64,000 nucleotides of DNA from Sordaria brevicollis (taxonomy: Eukaryota > Ascomycota > Sordariomycetes > Sordariales > Sordariaceae). Below the pieces are notes generated by a model. The model did not search any database. It saw only the letters and a list, made by a program, of their open reading frames with translations, and was not told the DNA's origin. The position numbers and the translations under genes are program-made. The stretch spans positions 3,596,001-3,660,000 of the forward strand of contig JAUTDP010000004.1 in NCBI GenBank assembly GCA_033439795.1, in the 5' to 3' direction. This document shows positions 45,647 through 56,800 of the stretch, in pieces (within the stretch, counting starts at the first letter, position 1; the number at the start of each line of letters is the position of its first letter).

Positions 45647-47740
45647 TCAAAGCTCATCATCCTCCCAAACCCCACTATTCCCAGCACCAATCCCACCCCT
45701 ATCATCAAGCACCTCCACCTTGGTCCCCAACGCCTCCTTGCCCTGACGAATCATCTGCAACAGCTTTTCATTAAACGCATCAATATTCGCGTCCGCATCC
45801 CGTTCGGCAGCCATCTTCTTCTTAGCAAGATGTTTCGCCTCGCCGTCCAGTCTGGGGCTGTTGGACATGGCCTTCAGTCCGTCCTCAACGTAAGCGCCGT
45901 GGAGACTCAGTCCTCTGCTCCTACGCATGGACGAAGACCCGGGCCTTGTCGAGGAGGACCCGGCAACGGAGCCGCTGCTTTCACCGCGGCGGTGTTGGTG
46001 GGGGTGATGATGGTTGGTGGGGGATTTCAGGACTTTGGCGGCTGAACTTGATGAAGGTCGGGGAACGCCGGATGATGTAGAGGAATTGAGTTGGATGGGT
46101 GCTTGGAGACTTCGTCTGGTGCTACCGCTGCCGTTACCGCCGCCACCAACGCTGGCACGACTCGAGGGGCGCGGGACGGAGGACTGATAAGCAGGTGAGG
46201 AGAAGGCAAAGGGGGCAGGGGGATTTGCGTAGCTAGGACTTTGGCGACCGTTAAAGGCAGCAGGGCTTTGTCGTCCGTTGGAGGCCGCGGCGTTGATACT
46301 GCCGAAACTGGGACGAGCTCCTCCACTTCCTGGACCTCCACTGGCGGAGGCTGGAAGCGGTATTCGGCTGACGGGAGGTGCTGCGGTCGTTGTGGGCGTA
46401 GAAAAGGAAGGAGTCGGCGTGTCCCTGACAGGTGGTGACCTGGGGGCGCCAAAGCTCGGGAGCTCTTGGGTTGGTGCCACAGTATGTTGCGAAAGTCTTG
46501 ATGGGGCCCGTGTCCGAGGAAGCATGGATGGGCCGCCAGTAAATCTCTGCGAAGGAGCAGTAATACGTCGTGAAGCATTGCTTGAGGACAATCCTGGTGT
46601 CCGTGCTCGTAGAGAAGATGGTGGCCTAAGTCCGGGAGTTGCCCGACCTGGTGCCGCAGCGCCGAAGCTAGGCAAAGCAGGAGAAGGCGATGGGCTGCCA
46701 CCATTTCCGTTCTCGTCTACCATCACCCAGTTCCTGTTCAGGTCGTCTTGGTTCTCGCTCACTTGTCTCCGCTTAACAGCTGGCCGGGTCAACGAATCGT
46801 GATTGTTCGTTTCGTGATACTCGGGCGCAAAGGGCATATAATCCGATGTTGGATAAGGTAGTGGGGATGAAAACTCCTGGGCTGGCACAGTAAACTCCTG
46901 GACTGTGGGTGGAACAGGTGCTATCGGCGTTATCACTGGTGCCATCACCGTCTCTTGAGGAGGCATCGACGTGTCTTGGTCGGCCTCCATGGTAAAGTGA
47001 ACGGGCTGCTCTTGCTGCTCGCGAGCCCATGGCTGGCCAACTGCAGTGGCCTGGACAGATGGAGTAACTGTTGAACCGTTAACCTCGTATCCTGTGCCTC
47101 CTCCGGCTTGGAAGCCACGAAAAGGTCCGCCTTTACAAAACTCCCAAACCTTGCCCATTACTTGGCCTATGGTTTGCAAGCCGAAGAACCCCCATTTTCC
47201 CGACGAGTTCGCCGGGTTCTGATGTTGTGCAGAAGGGTCAACCTGACCCTCCATGTGAGATGACGGCCCATCGGGATCATCGTGGGCTCGCTTGGAGCCT
47301 GCGGCTCTCCTGTAGTCTAGATCAGAGTACATGCTCTCTTCGAGCCTACCGTTGGCCGTGACGGCACCGCCCGTTGGGGTAGCATTCAGCTGGCCGGCCA
47401 AGTTGTACCTTGTCTGACCTGCGTCCGCCATCCCTGACTCTTGCTTGACTTCGTTCATGCCATCTACCTGCATATTGTAATCGTTTTGGGTTCCTCCTCG
47501 TACACCCAGTCCTAGCCGTTTCCGTTTCGCATTCGCTTGTTCTGGTGTTTGTTGTAATGGGCTTGTCCCGTTGGACATGGAGATGTCAGAGAAGAGGCTA
47601 CCGGTCGACTTGCCGAGGTTATGATTCGAATCGGCCGGTGATGCTGGCGGCCGGAAGATGCCAGCGCTAAGGGTTTGTGATGGATTATTGCCCGTATCGA
47701 AGTAGCCACCAGCGAGGTGGTAGTCTGGGCCAAAGGACAT
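45647..47740 (-). CDS. Intrinsically disordered fungal protein, 697 aa (unknown function)
   Basis: Single exon. No enzyme motif recognised. N-terminal Ser/Asn/Gln-rich region with a basic KRKRLGLGVRGG patch (about 72-83, possible nuclear signal). At about 185-220 is the only hydrophobic, folded-looking block: GKWGFFGLQTIGQVMGKVWEF followed by a Gly/Phe stretch. Then comes a long Ser/Pro/Arg/Thr-rich region with many SR, SP and RTP sites. The C-terminus returns to a helical, conserved-looking segment (NIDAFNEKLLQMIRQGKEAL) ending in acidic WEDDEL. The well-ordered ends and low-complexity middle suggest a scaffold or cell-cycle/spindle-type protein with many phosphorylation sites, but this is only inference from composition. 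Confidence 0.75.
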   Translation of the reverse strand: MSFGPDYHLAGGYFDTGNNPSQTLSAGIFRPPASPADSNHNLGKSTGSLFSDISMSNGTSPLQQTPEQANAKRKRLGLGVRGGTQNDYNMQVDGMNEVKQESGMADAGQTRYNLAGQLNATPTGGAVTANGRLEESMYSDLDYRRAAGSKRAHDDPDGPSSHMEGQVDPSAQHQNPANSSGKWGFFGLQTIGQVMGKVWEFCKGGPFRGFQAGGGTGYEVNGSTVTPSVQATAVGQPWAREQQEQPVHFTMEADQDTSMPPQETVMAPVITPIAPVPPTVQEFTVPAQEFSSPLPYPTSDYMPFAPEYHETNNHDSLTRPAVKRRQVSENQDDLNRNWVMVDENGNGGSPSPSPALPSFGAAAPGRATPGLRPPSSLRARTPGLSSSNASRRITAPSQRFTGGPSMLPRTRAPSRLSQHTVAPTQELPSFGAPRSPPVRDTPTPSFSTPTTTAAPPVSRIPLPASASGGPGSGGARPSFGSINAAASNGRQSPAAFNGRQSPSYANPPAPFAFSSPAYQSSVPRPSSRASVGGGGNGSGSTRRSLQAPIQLNSSTSSGVPRPSSSSAAKVLKSPTNHHHPHQHRRGESSGSVAGSSSTRPGSSSMRRSRGLSLHGAYVEDGLKAMSNSPRLDGEAKHLAKKKMAAERDADANIDAFNEKLLQMIRQGKEALGTKVEVLDDRGGIGAGNSGVWEDDEL

Positions 47741-49399
47741 AGTAGGATTATTGTCGATGGTCGGAAGAAATGCGATGAGGTTTCATCCAAGGAGCCGCCG
47801 CGCAGGTTGGGCAGATTTTCGATGGGTCGGTATGCGTTAAGAATGTTCTAGCGTTGGAGCTAGCCAACTCAAGAATGACGATTCGATGACCGTGATGGTG
47901 ACTCCGTTGCTGAGTGGTTCGTTCGGTCCAATGGCTGTCGAGTCTTGATGTTTTGCTGGCCGCAGGAGCCTGTCTGCATGGTAATCCGGGCGTCTGTTCG
48001 TTGCCCTGACAGATCTAAAGAGCTAGTCTTCCACTGGAGGATTATTGTATTTCTTTTCTCGCTCGTGTTTTCGGCTTCCGATGATCGAGGGCCGGTGCGT
48101 GCGAGTTGGAGTTGGGAGGTGGCTACGGCGGGGATAGCGCGTGATCGCGGGGAACGGTATCGGGGGCCTGAGCTATCGGTAGTCGAGAACTGTAAGACCG
48201 CACCAACTGACGGTAGAAAGAGACGGCCGAATGGGGCAAAGTTGAGGAAAGGAATGTGTGGGCGTCAGAGACTCGAAGTCGGTAGAAGCTCCCAAAGTCG
48301 CACAGACGGGAAACAGAAAAGGGCGAGCTGAGACGAGAGACAAGGGCGACTCTTTCGGATTCGGGACCAGGCCGTTGTCGGTGAGGGATCGGACGGCGTT
48401 AACGGCGCCTTTCGAGGGGATAAGAATGCGACCTGGACGCTTTGGCGCAAAAAAAGGGATCGTGAAGAGTCGATAGTTCTGCCCCAAGCGCAAGATGGAC
48501 ACCCGGTCGACAGATAGTTGTAAGAAAATCGTTCGAAGAAATGGACGACGGCGACGACACTTTCTCTGACCCAGCCACAGTAATTGCGTGAATGTGGACG
48601 GGGTATCGGCTTATCGGAGAGGGGGCGGTCAACAATTATCGAGGGGTATCGCAGCTGAGTCCAGGCTTGGCCCTTTTTTTAGTCACCGGGCCAGGCTTGT
48701 GACCTTTCACTTTTGCTGCTCTTCACCTTTCCCTGATATCAAGGCTAGGACGAGAACCTTGATCTGACGCAACAAAATCTGAAAAGTCGATGATGCTAGA
48801 GTTGGGAAAGATATTGAAGAGAAGATGAACCCCAAAGTGAAGTGATCGCATGAAGGACCTGAAAGGGGAATGCGAACCCGATCATGGGGTCTCCTGATCA
48901 TTGACCGGGGATGTCCCGTTCTGGCGATGCAAAAGCCCCTCACCCCCTGCAGCAGTTGGTAAAAGTCAACAAACCTGAACTCCGCGGCCTGCGCCAACCA
49001 AACCCATTCAGCGCTGTCACGGGCCGTTGGCGCGGTAAGCTCAGTGGGGTTGGCCCATCGGATTTGGGGGTCACTCCCGGGCCCGGCAGCCGACCATCAC
49101 ATCATCACCGTCATAACATTTCTGCCGAATAGGTTGAGGGGACAATTCGAAACGTAAAACATGATAATTTTAATGCCTATGCTGACGGTCTATCGGGTAT
49201 GCTGGTCTTGTTATTTCATGCTTCTTATTTCACAGGGGTATTCCATACATGCCCTCGTCAAATGCGACAGCGCCCGTCGGATGCCATAATCCCAAATCCC
49301 ATGCGAGCGCCGAAAATCCCATAAACTCCCCAACCGCTCCACAATCTCCCATAATTCATGATAGAAGGTCATGGTGTCGGTTTCCTTGGCCTTCGGGTT
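47741..49399. other. Gene-free stretch, 1.7 kb
   Basis: Promoter and 5' UTR of the disordered-protein gene and the 3' side of the HD-nucleotidase gene. Frames on both strands overlap around 48200-48500; none has a family signal. Confidence 0.45.
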
Positions 49400-50359
49400 C
49401 TACTCCTTCCGCCCATGGCCGGCATAGTACGCCTCTTGCATCTTCTCCTTCTCCTGGGTGATGGTCCCTACATCACCACCGTCACGGCGAATATGCTCCT
49501 TTCCAGCCCAAAACTCTTCGCGCTCCTGGATGATCTCATCGGCCCAGGCCCTCATCTCGTCGAGTCCGACCTTGGTCTTGACAAAGGTGAACTCGCCCAG
49601 GTCAAGCTTGCCCTTTCCGCGCTTCTCGTATTCCACCATCTGCAGGAGCAGCTCGATCTTGTCAATGTCATGGACGAAAAGACTTTCAAGCGTCTTGGAG
49701 TCCTCATATTCTTGCCAGATGGCACGTATTTGCTCTCCCTGCTTTCCACCATCGACGTTGCCTAGCAATCGCTTTGTGATGTAGTCCATGGTCGAGGCTT
49801 CGCGCCTATTCTTTTCCGTCTTTGGGACGTTATCAACTGGCGTGATGTCGCCAACGAGGGACTCGGCCATGTCGTGAATCAGGGCCATCTTGATGCACCT
49901 GTTGACGTCGATCTTTTCGGCAAGGGAGGCGGGGGCGAGCATGGTCATCATGGACATTCTGTACATATGGTCGGAAATGGATTCTCCCCTGTAAGCGGAA
50001 ACTTGGTCAGTACAACTGAAGATCAAGAGGTCGAACTCGAGCGTGGAACCTTACCGGTTGATGTCAAACCGCCTCCATCCCTCGCGCTTAGTGGTCTTGA
50101 GGCGCTCAAGGAGATGAAAGTAGCCAATTGGTGAGCTGGTTCCCTCAGTGTACTTGCCGGTGCTGATGCTATCAACCGCCTTGTCTACCGTCCAATCGCC
50201 CTCCACCTTGGGAACGGGAACAACTCCAAGGTCTGCCTTTCGCAATCAGTACGTGATTCGGCGGAAGATGACCTCCATGAAGTGTCGGGACAATTGCAGC
50301 GTACCTGTCTCAGCGACACCATTGGGCTTGACGCCGTTCTCAGTTGCGCTTGGCGACAT
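49400..50359 (-). CDS. HDDC2/Ygk1-like HD-domain 5'-deoxynucleotidase
   Basis: Removes phosphate from deoxyribonucleoside 5'-monophosphates (YfbR/HDDC2 family; yeast YGK1 and YBR242W), helping to balance nucleotide pools. Exons 50305..50359, 50055..50232 and 49400..49988 give 273 aa. Splice joins keep frame and rebuild the motif RGESISDHMYRM. Metal ligands: His about 85 (SDHMYRM), HD about 116-117 (ALIHDMAESLVGDITP, with Glu about 120 and Asp about 125) and Asp in FVHDIDKIELLLQ. LLERLKTTKREGW is the usual opening helix. The N-terminus is a short polar leader. The C-terminal tail is charged. All active-site residues are present. Confidence 0.93.
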
Positions 50360-51740
50360 GTCTATCGTGTGGTGTTTGTTATCGCGCGTATTGGGGTTCG
50401 GGGAGGTTTCGGGATGTTGAGTGTATGATACGTTGGCGCAAGTCTGAGAATGTGAGGATAGGTGTGAGCAAAGGTCTATATCGACAGACTCTGTTAAATA
50501 CGGACGAGAAGTAAGCGGTGAGATGCTTGTTTGGACGATCAATGCAAACAGATCAACAATGGAGAAGAGGAATGGAAGTGGAAAGACGGGATGATTTTGG
50601 TGACCGTGACAACTACACAAGGCCGATAGCGAATGTCAAAACAGAATCTCCGGCCCCACCATTGGTCGACGAAACCAAAAGTGGATACATATTCAGGCAA
50701 CCAGCTGCTTTGATTGGTGCGCATTCGTCGGCAGCGACCGAGCAGTGTGATGTCACTTTGCTCCTTCCCTTCCCCAGCAGCGACTCCAAGCGGGGCATAT
50801 CGCAGTGTCCCTTGCAGTTTACAGCACATGCGCCGCCTATAGCCGCGCTTCCGTCCTGACTCCTGTCTGAATCCTTTCATCGCTAGCTATATATTCTCGC
50901 TTGTGCCTGACATTCCGGATCAGTATCACCCTCCATGCCGTCGGGTGCAACCAAACACCATCTTGTACAACAGAGCTGTTTCGATATTGGTTCTCTTTCT
51001 TGCGAGACACCTTTATTCTCTTCGATAGTTTTACACAATTGGGAACATGTCAGCCCAAAGAAACCATCAGCTCACCCCCGTCTTCACCTTCAGGCCACCC
51101 TGATCTTGCAACCTCCACCAGTTTGACCTCCGATGTCCACCTATACTCCGTAAGGAAAGGAAACATCCCAGCCGTCGATCTCTCCACGTGCGGCTCAGCC
51201 CGTTGGCTATTTTCAGCCGCTTCTGGAGAACCCAGACCGATCCGGCTCGACTTGCCCATCTTCTTTCTGAGCTGCCGTTGGTGGAGGTCGCGTATGGGTA
51301 TCAACAGCATGTATGAGATGCGGACAACTAAAGCTGCGACTTTGGCCCTGAGAGTCACATACCCAGTGATTCTCACTACCTCATACAGACCATTGGTTCG
51401 GTCACACATCTCAAAGCAACGTGCAACTTCGTATTTAGCCCTACCCTACTCAAAGACAAAAAAGCAAAGGATAACTATACTAGATTAAAGACAGTTGAAC
51501 AAGCCGCACTCTTCATAGTCCATACTCGATCCCAGACCATATATGCTCTCACCAGCAATACTTGTCCATTTCCCTTATTGCTCCCATACCCAACCCTAAC
51601 CTTCCATCTCCTTCCTTCCCCCATATTCCATTTCGCATACACTCTCTTTTTCTCCCTTCCTTTCCACTGCGTTCTCCCAAAACGCAATCCCTTCATATTT
51701 CCACTTCGCCATTCCTTCCTCCCCTCTCATCTCATCTCCC
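50360..51740. other. Gene-free stretch, 1.4 kb
   Basis: Promoter of the HD-nucleotidase gene and 3' side of the CAP gene. The 51560-51740 part is a C/T-rich patch. A frame at 50901..51488 has no family features and is probably chance. Confidence 0.45.
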
Positions 51741-52511
51741 TCAGACGACAGTAACATTCCCCGGATAAGCCCCAATCAAATTTCCCCTCGGCCAAAACTC
51801 ACAATAGAACCACCAGTCCTGGTTCGGGTTCTGCACGCATCTGTTGGTGGAAAACGCGCACCCGATACGCGTGGTCGCCTTCCACACTGTCTGCGTGAAG
51901 TGGCCACCACCAAGAAGGTCGCCGTTCTTGTAGGCCGTGATCTCAGTCTGGGAGTTCCAGGAGCTGAAAGCTTTGGTGACGGTGGTGGCGAAGTTGGGGG
52001 TTGAGGTTGCGGGGATGGTCCACCACCAGTAGGCGTTTTCGCCGTAGGGGCCCTAAAGGCTTGGTTAGTAGCTTTCATGGATGTTGATTTGGAAAGGAAA
52101 GGAAAGAAAAGGAAATGAAAGGGGAAAGAGGAGGAGATAGAGGAGAAAAGGGAGAGTAAAAGAGGCGGGATCAGATGGTGAAAGAGAATGACAGAGGAAA
52201 GAGAGCCGGAAGGATAAACTCACCGTATGATTCAGCTTACACCCATTACTCTTCATCAGCGCAAAGCTCGCAAGGGTAGCGTCCCACGCAAGCGGGTTGG
52301 CCTTGTACTTGGACCGGATAGGGTTGACGGTGTTGAGCACGTTGCTGATGAAGGAGGTGTCGGTTGGGCCGGGCGAGGCACGCTTGAACAGATGGCCCTC
52401 GCCGGCCTCGGTGGTGTCGACCACCAAGTCAGGCTCGGCAGCTGGGAGGGCGATGGCGGATGTTGCGGAGAGGAAGAGGGCCGTGACGGCGAGAAGGGAT
52501 GAGTGAAGCAT
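51741..52511 (-). CDS. Secreted CAP-domain protein (SCP/PR-1-like)
   Basis: CAP-superfamily secreted protein; yeast Pry proteins of this family bind sterols and fatty acids outside the cell. Exons 52224..52511 and 51741..52052 give 199 aa. Signal peptide at residues 1-22 (LLAVTALFLSATSAIA), then a short pro-like stretch ending in a dibasic KR site. The CAP domain starts about residue 60 with PIRSKYKANPLAWDATLASFA, then NHTGPYGENAYWWW rebuilt by the splice (family G-E-N-L position), and the CAP1 signature GGHFTQTVWKATTRIGCAF, ending near WWFYCEFWPRGNLIG. Cysteine pairs are in place. Role (lipid export, host or wall interaction) cannot be told from sequence. Confidence 0.92.
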
Positions 52512-53877
52512 TGTTGCTGTTGCTGCTCTGGTTCGTTCTTTGGGTACTTCTTGAGGTGATAGTGATAAGAGTGCTGACAAGGTTTGAGTTAGACAAATTT
52601 GATCTGATAGACTAAGTCTCCTTAGCTTGACACGCTATACCGAGTGATGCGTTGTCCAAACCAGACATGAATACAGACAGGGGGGGATCGAGTGGTCTTA
52701 TTTAACTACCTTTTTCCCCCCTTCATACTCAACATATGCTTGTTCAGCTTATTGTGTCTCTCCAATATCCCATCTCTACATTCCTTTTGCCTCCTCACTG
52801 CATCTCTCGGCAATCTCTGGGTCCTTCGCGCGAGATCTCACGTCACACACACCCACGAGACACCCACACTCAACACATCTCGAAACGTGGCTGGCACCAC
52901 TGGAATGAAGACAATGTCTCGCCGCGTGTGGTGCGTGTGGTCATCAGCTCCTCCAGCTCGAAGTTCAAAAACAAGACAATGAATACATAACATCTACACA
53001 CCACCACCACGTTCATGTTTTGCCCCAGCCGTCGGCACATGTATCGTCGGGGAAAGTATTGACGGCTAGACGACCTAGTCCTCGGAGAATATTGTTTCCC
53101 ATCCTGTCCTTTACGTCACGCTTTCTGAACGGTAAGAACGGCTACCAGCATTGCTTTGATGAGAGAATAACCCCCCCCCCCCCCCCCCCCCAAAACTAGG
53201 CCCGCTTGTCTTCATGAACGAGGGTGTGCGGGCAAAAACACGAGGCGCCTCCTTTTCAAAACTTACAGTCATATGAGGATAATGGACGACGTAAGGGGTT
53301 GACGATGAGTATGTGATGGATTTCTAATGCTTTTAGACTGCGGTTGGTTGGTGATATAGACGGCTCGGCAAGAGAGCAATCTTTTCTGGCCCGTGCCAGA
53401 TATTCGCAAACCGCTTCTTTCTTCATTTCTTGGGTCATGCCTCGAGTGAACGATTTGGATAGAGCCATAGTTATGCCGCCATCTGTGTCGTCACCTCGAG
53501 CACGGGAGTCAAGATACCGAAAGTGAAGATGACCGGAAGAGGATGTGGGAGAGCGAGTTGTGGTAATGATCGACTTGCTTACACCGACTGAGGAACCCGA
53601 ATGCGAGATGGAGAGATGTAACTCATCAACACCAAACGGGGCGAGGTAAAACCAGTTACGGACAACAAAGACATTCAGGCTACATCTATACATGGACTTC
53701 GCTACATTTACTTTTATCTTCATGACGTGTCGGTGAAGTAATAACACATACCCCCGGGGGTGTTCCTTCACGAGGGGTCACCGAGAACAAGAATTCCTTA
53801 CCCCAGCCTCGGATGTACACCAGTGCTGCGTATCTCCACACACTTGTTGTCATCAGGGAGCAGCTACCAGTCAGTCC
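52512..53877. other. Gene-free stretch, 1.4 kb
   Basis: CAP promoter and helicase 3' side. A 171-aa minus-strand frame at 53256..53771 has no family features and is not annotated. Contains a poly(C) tract listed separately. Confidence 0.45.
53171..53191. repeat. 21-bp poly(C) tract
   Basis: Twenty-one consecutive Cs; the true length may be uncertain because such runs are prone to sequencing error. Confidence 0.85.
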
Positions 53878-56800
53878 TCAGGCAAATGTCTTCCGGAACT
53901 TCTCGTCAAACTCAGCACGAAGTGCCGAGAAAACTCTGAAGATCTGCATCAATGACTTTCCACCATCCTCGGCCCAGCTAGGCGCCTGAGGATGCCCAAA
54001 GGCCGAGCCATATGACGAGCTGCCACCCTTAGGGGCCGCGTTTGTATCGTCATCCGTCTTTTCGTCACTGCTTTCCGCGTCCCATGACTCAACAACTTCA
54101 TCCTTCTTCGCCTTATTCTTCTGCTCCTTCTGCGATGGAGGGGGGCCGGCGTACGGATCATTCCTCATGTCGACCCATTCAGCCCCGCCGCCTTGAGGCT
54201 CACCGTCATCTGCCATGTTGGAATTGTCCTCGTCCTCGATGCCAAACTCGTCACCGGCATTTGGAAGCTCCAAGAAGTTGGCCATGCTCGTCACGATGCT
54301 GGAAAGAATGAGCGAAAAGTCCTTGAGGTGGTACCAGACATCGCCACCCTTGATCTGATTGACAGACTTGAGTGTCTCCATATCTCCATGCTTGAAGAAG
54401 TCATACAGGTAGGCGTTCCAAGGCACACCACCTGTTTCCTTGGGTGCGATCGGAATGTAGGGGACCGCAGACTCTTCAAGAAAGACGCCTGCGCGAACAG
54501 TGTCGCAAAGCTCATGGATAGTGTCAAATTTATCCGTAAACCCAGAGAGTGCACAGAATGGAGATCGAACAATGGTGGGCTGCCGAGGTGACTCGGACAA
54601 GGGAAGTACAGTTGAAAGGTCCAGCATGGATTGATCATCGATAGTATCAACCTCGCACTCGGTGAAGGGAAGACGATTATCCGGTGTTCCAGTCAGATGT
54701 TGATCAGCGTAGGAGCTGACATAATTTTGGAAGACGGACAAGGTTTGCTGGTTGTGGCGCTCTAAAATCTCCCTTGCTTTCTGAGGGAGATCTGGAAGAA
54801 TTCCAACCGACGGAGAGCGATGCACGCGCTCGAGGAACTTCTTGTTGTTGTGTTGCACGCAAGCCTGGCGGCAGAACAAGTGGCTCAAGACAAGCATGGT
54901 TTCAAGAAGAATTTCTTGCCGGCCGCGGTTGCTAAAGCAAAGATCGCGGAAATATCCATCCTTAAGAAGGGCGTGAAAGGCAAAGACCGCATTCTCTGTG
55001 TAGTATAGATGCCCCACAAGACCAGAGAAGTTGAGTGGGACACCCTTCTCGGACAATAGGTGCTCACGTCTGAGGTAGTCGATCGAAAACCTGAGATGAT
55101 GTGCGATCGACATCTTCGCGTCAGGTCCGCCCAAGCAAATTCTGTTTTGGGTCAGCAGCCCCTTGACAGCGTTAGCTGCAAACTCGGAGTTCTCAGTTCC
55201 GTGTAGAAGTATGAAAAGACGCAAGATGAGTGTGATCGATGTAGGGAATTGTCCGCGAAGATCCGGAAGCTTCGCAGACATTATTTCAAGAACCCGGTGC
55301 GGATGAAGACCATGGAAGACGACATTTCCAAGAAGGTCAAAGCCACGACGGCCAGCACGACCAGATGCTTGGCGGTAATTGAGTGCCGTCAAGAAAACTG
55401 AATCGCCAGTAAAGACAACTGTCTTACACGGCATGTTGAGACCCATGGCAAGTGTTCCAGTTGCGACAACCACGGTCAAGTAGCCTTTCCGAAAGAACAC
55501 CTCGACTCTAGCATCACGGTCAGCAAATACCAAGAAGACGCCGCGCGAGAGTGGTGGAAAGACTTACATTTGTCGATACTGGCGGTTCATTCCTGCATGG
55601 TGCACACCAATGCCTCGGTATAGTGCATTCAGGATCCAGGGACGAACGGCGTCTGCCCCTAGGGATTTGATTCGGGCGTTAAGCTCCTCCTGCGCAACCT
55701 TGGTGTTATCCGCAAAGCTGTATTCCTGGAGGGCTGCTTCAGGGTCAAAGCTTTCCCAAGCGCTCAGTTCTTGGCCTGCCTCGTTGCGTGCTCTGTCCCC
55801 TTTGCTCATAACATCGTCCCCGTCATCTTTTCTGGAGCGGGTGTTTTTGGCTTTGGCCTCCTTCGTCTTGGCAGTCTCGCGGTATTTCTTCCATTCTTCA
55901 AAAGCTTCCAATTTTTTCTTCCATTGAGCGTTGTGTTGCTTATATGCCGCTTCTGCAGACGCCAGAGTGTCATGCAGTTCCCGGAGAATCATCTCACAGC
56001 CAACCCGGTCATAATTGAACAGAATGGCAGGCAATGCTCCGTGTGACCTCAGGTCAGTTACAAGTGAGAAAACGGAGCTTCTGGATACAACCTGTCCAGA
56101 TTGACTAGTTAATGAGGCAGTGGGCTCGAGTGTCCCGTAAGTTGATGCCAGTCGATCAAACCGTTCCCCACGCAAATCGTTCCGAAGGTTCTCAAACGGG
56201 GAATTGGGATCAAGCATCCACTTAGCCAAGACATCTTTCAAGGCCGATTCCCACTTTGTAACGTCGGATTTCTTGACCAGAGATGGCAGAATCTTCTCGG
56301 GGTTCAAGGATGGTGGAACTTGATACTGGCCAGTCTGATGCTTTGTCATGTGCTTCCAAAGCTCGATGCAGTCCCTTGGCTCAAGGCTAGCATCATTGAG
56401 GGTATCCCGGCTCCTATAGTTGGACAGTTAACACAATATTCTATTGGCTGTTGATATAGATGAACATCCTTACCTATCTATAATACCTGCAATTGGGTGT
56501 AAGGACAGAAAGGGGAGTGGACTTTCGCAATCGGAGTCGAGTCCTGGAAATGGGAGGCGCTCAACTGGATCGAAACCTGCGAATTCATATGTACCCGGAG
56601 ACGGATCATGGATGAACTTGCGGAGGTCAGAGTACCTGGATGAGTGGACCACCATTTCTAGGTCATATCCCTTGACCTTTTGAGCATGACGAAGCCAATC
56701 TCGGAACTCGAGCGGGTTGGCTACAGTGGCCGACAAGGCAATGATGGGACATGGTGCTAGAAGCAAAAGCTGCTCCCATATAATCCCGTCTTCGGCCTGA

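Noticed and set aside
50901..51488. 195-codon plus-strand frame
   Set aside because: No recognisable segment, lies in the C/T-rich intergenic region; likely chance.
53256..53771. 171-codon minus-strand frame downstream of the helicase
   Set aside because: No family features or splice partners, low-complexity mix of codons; likely chance.
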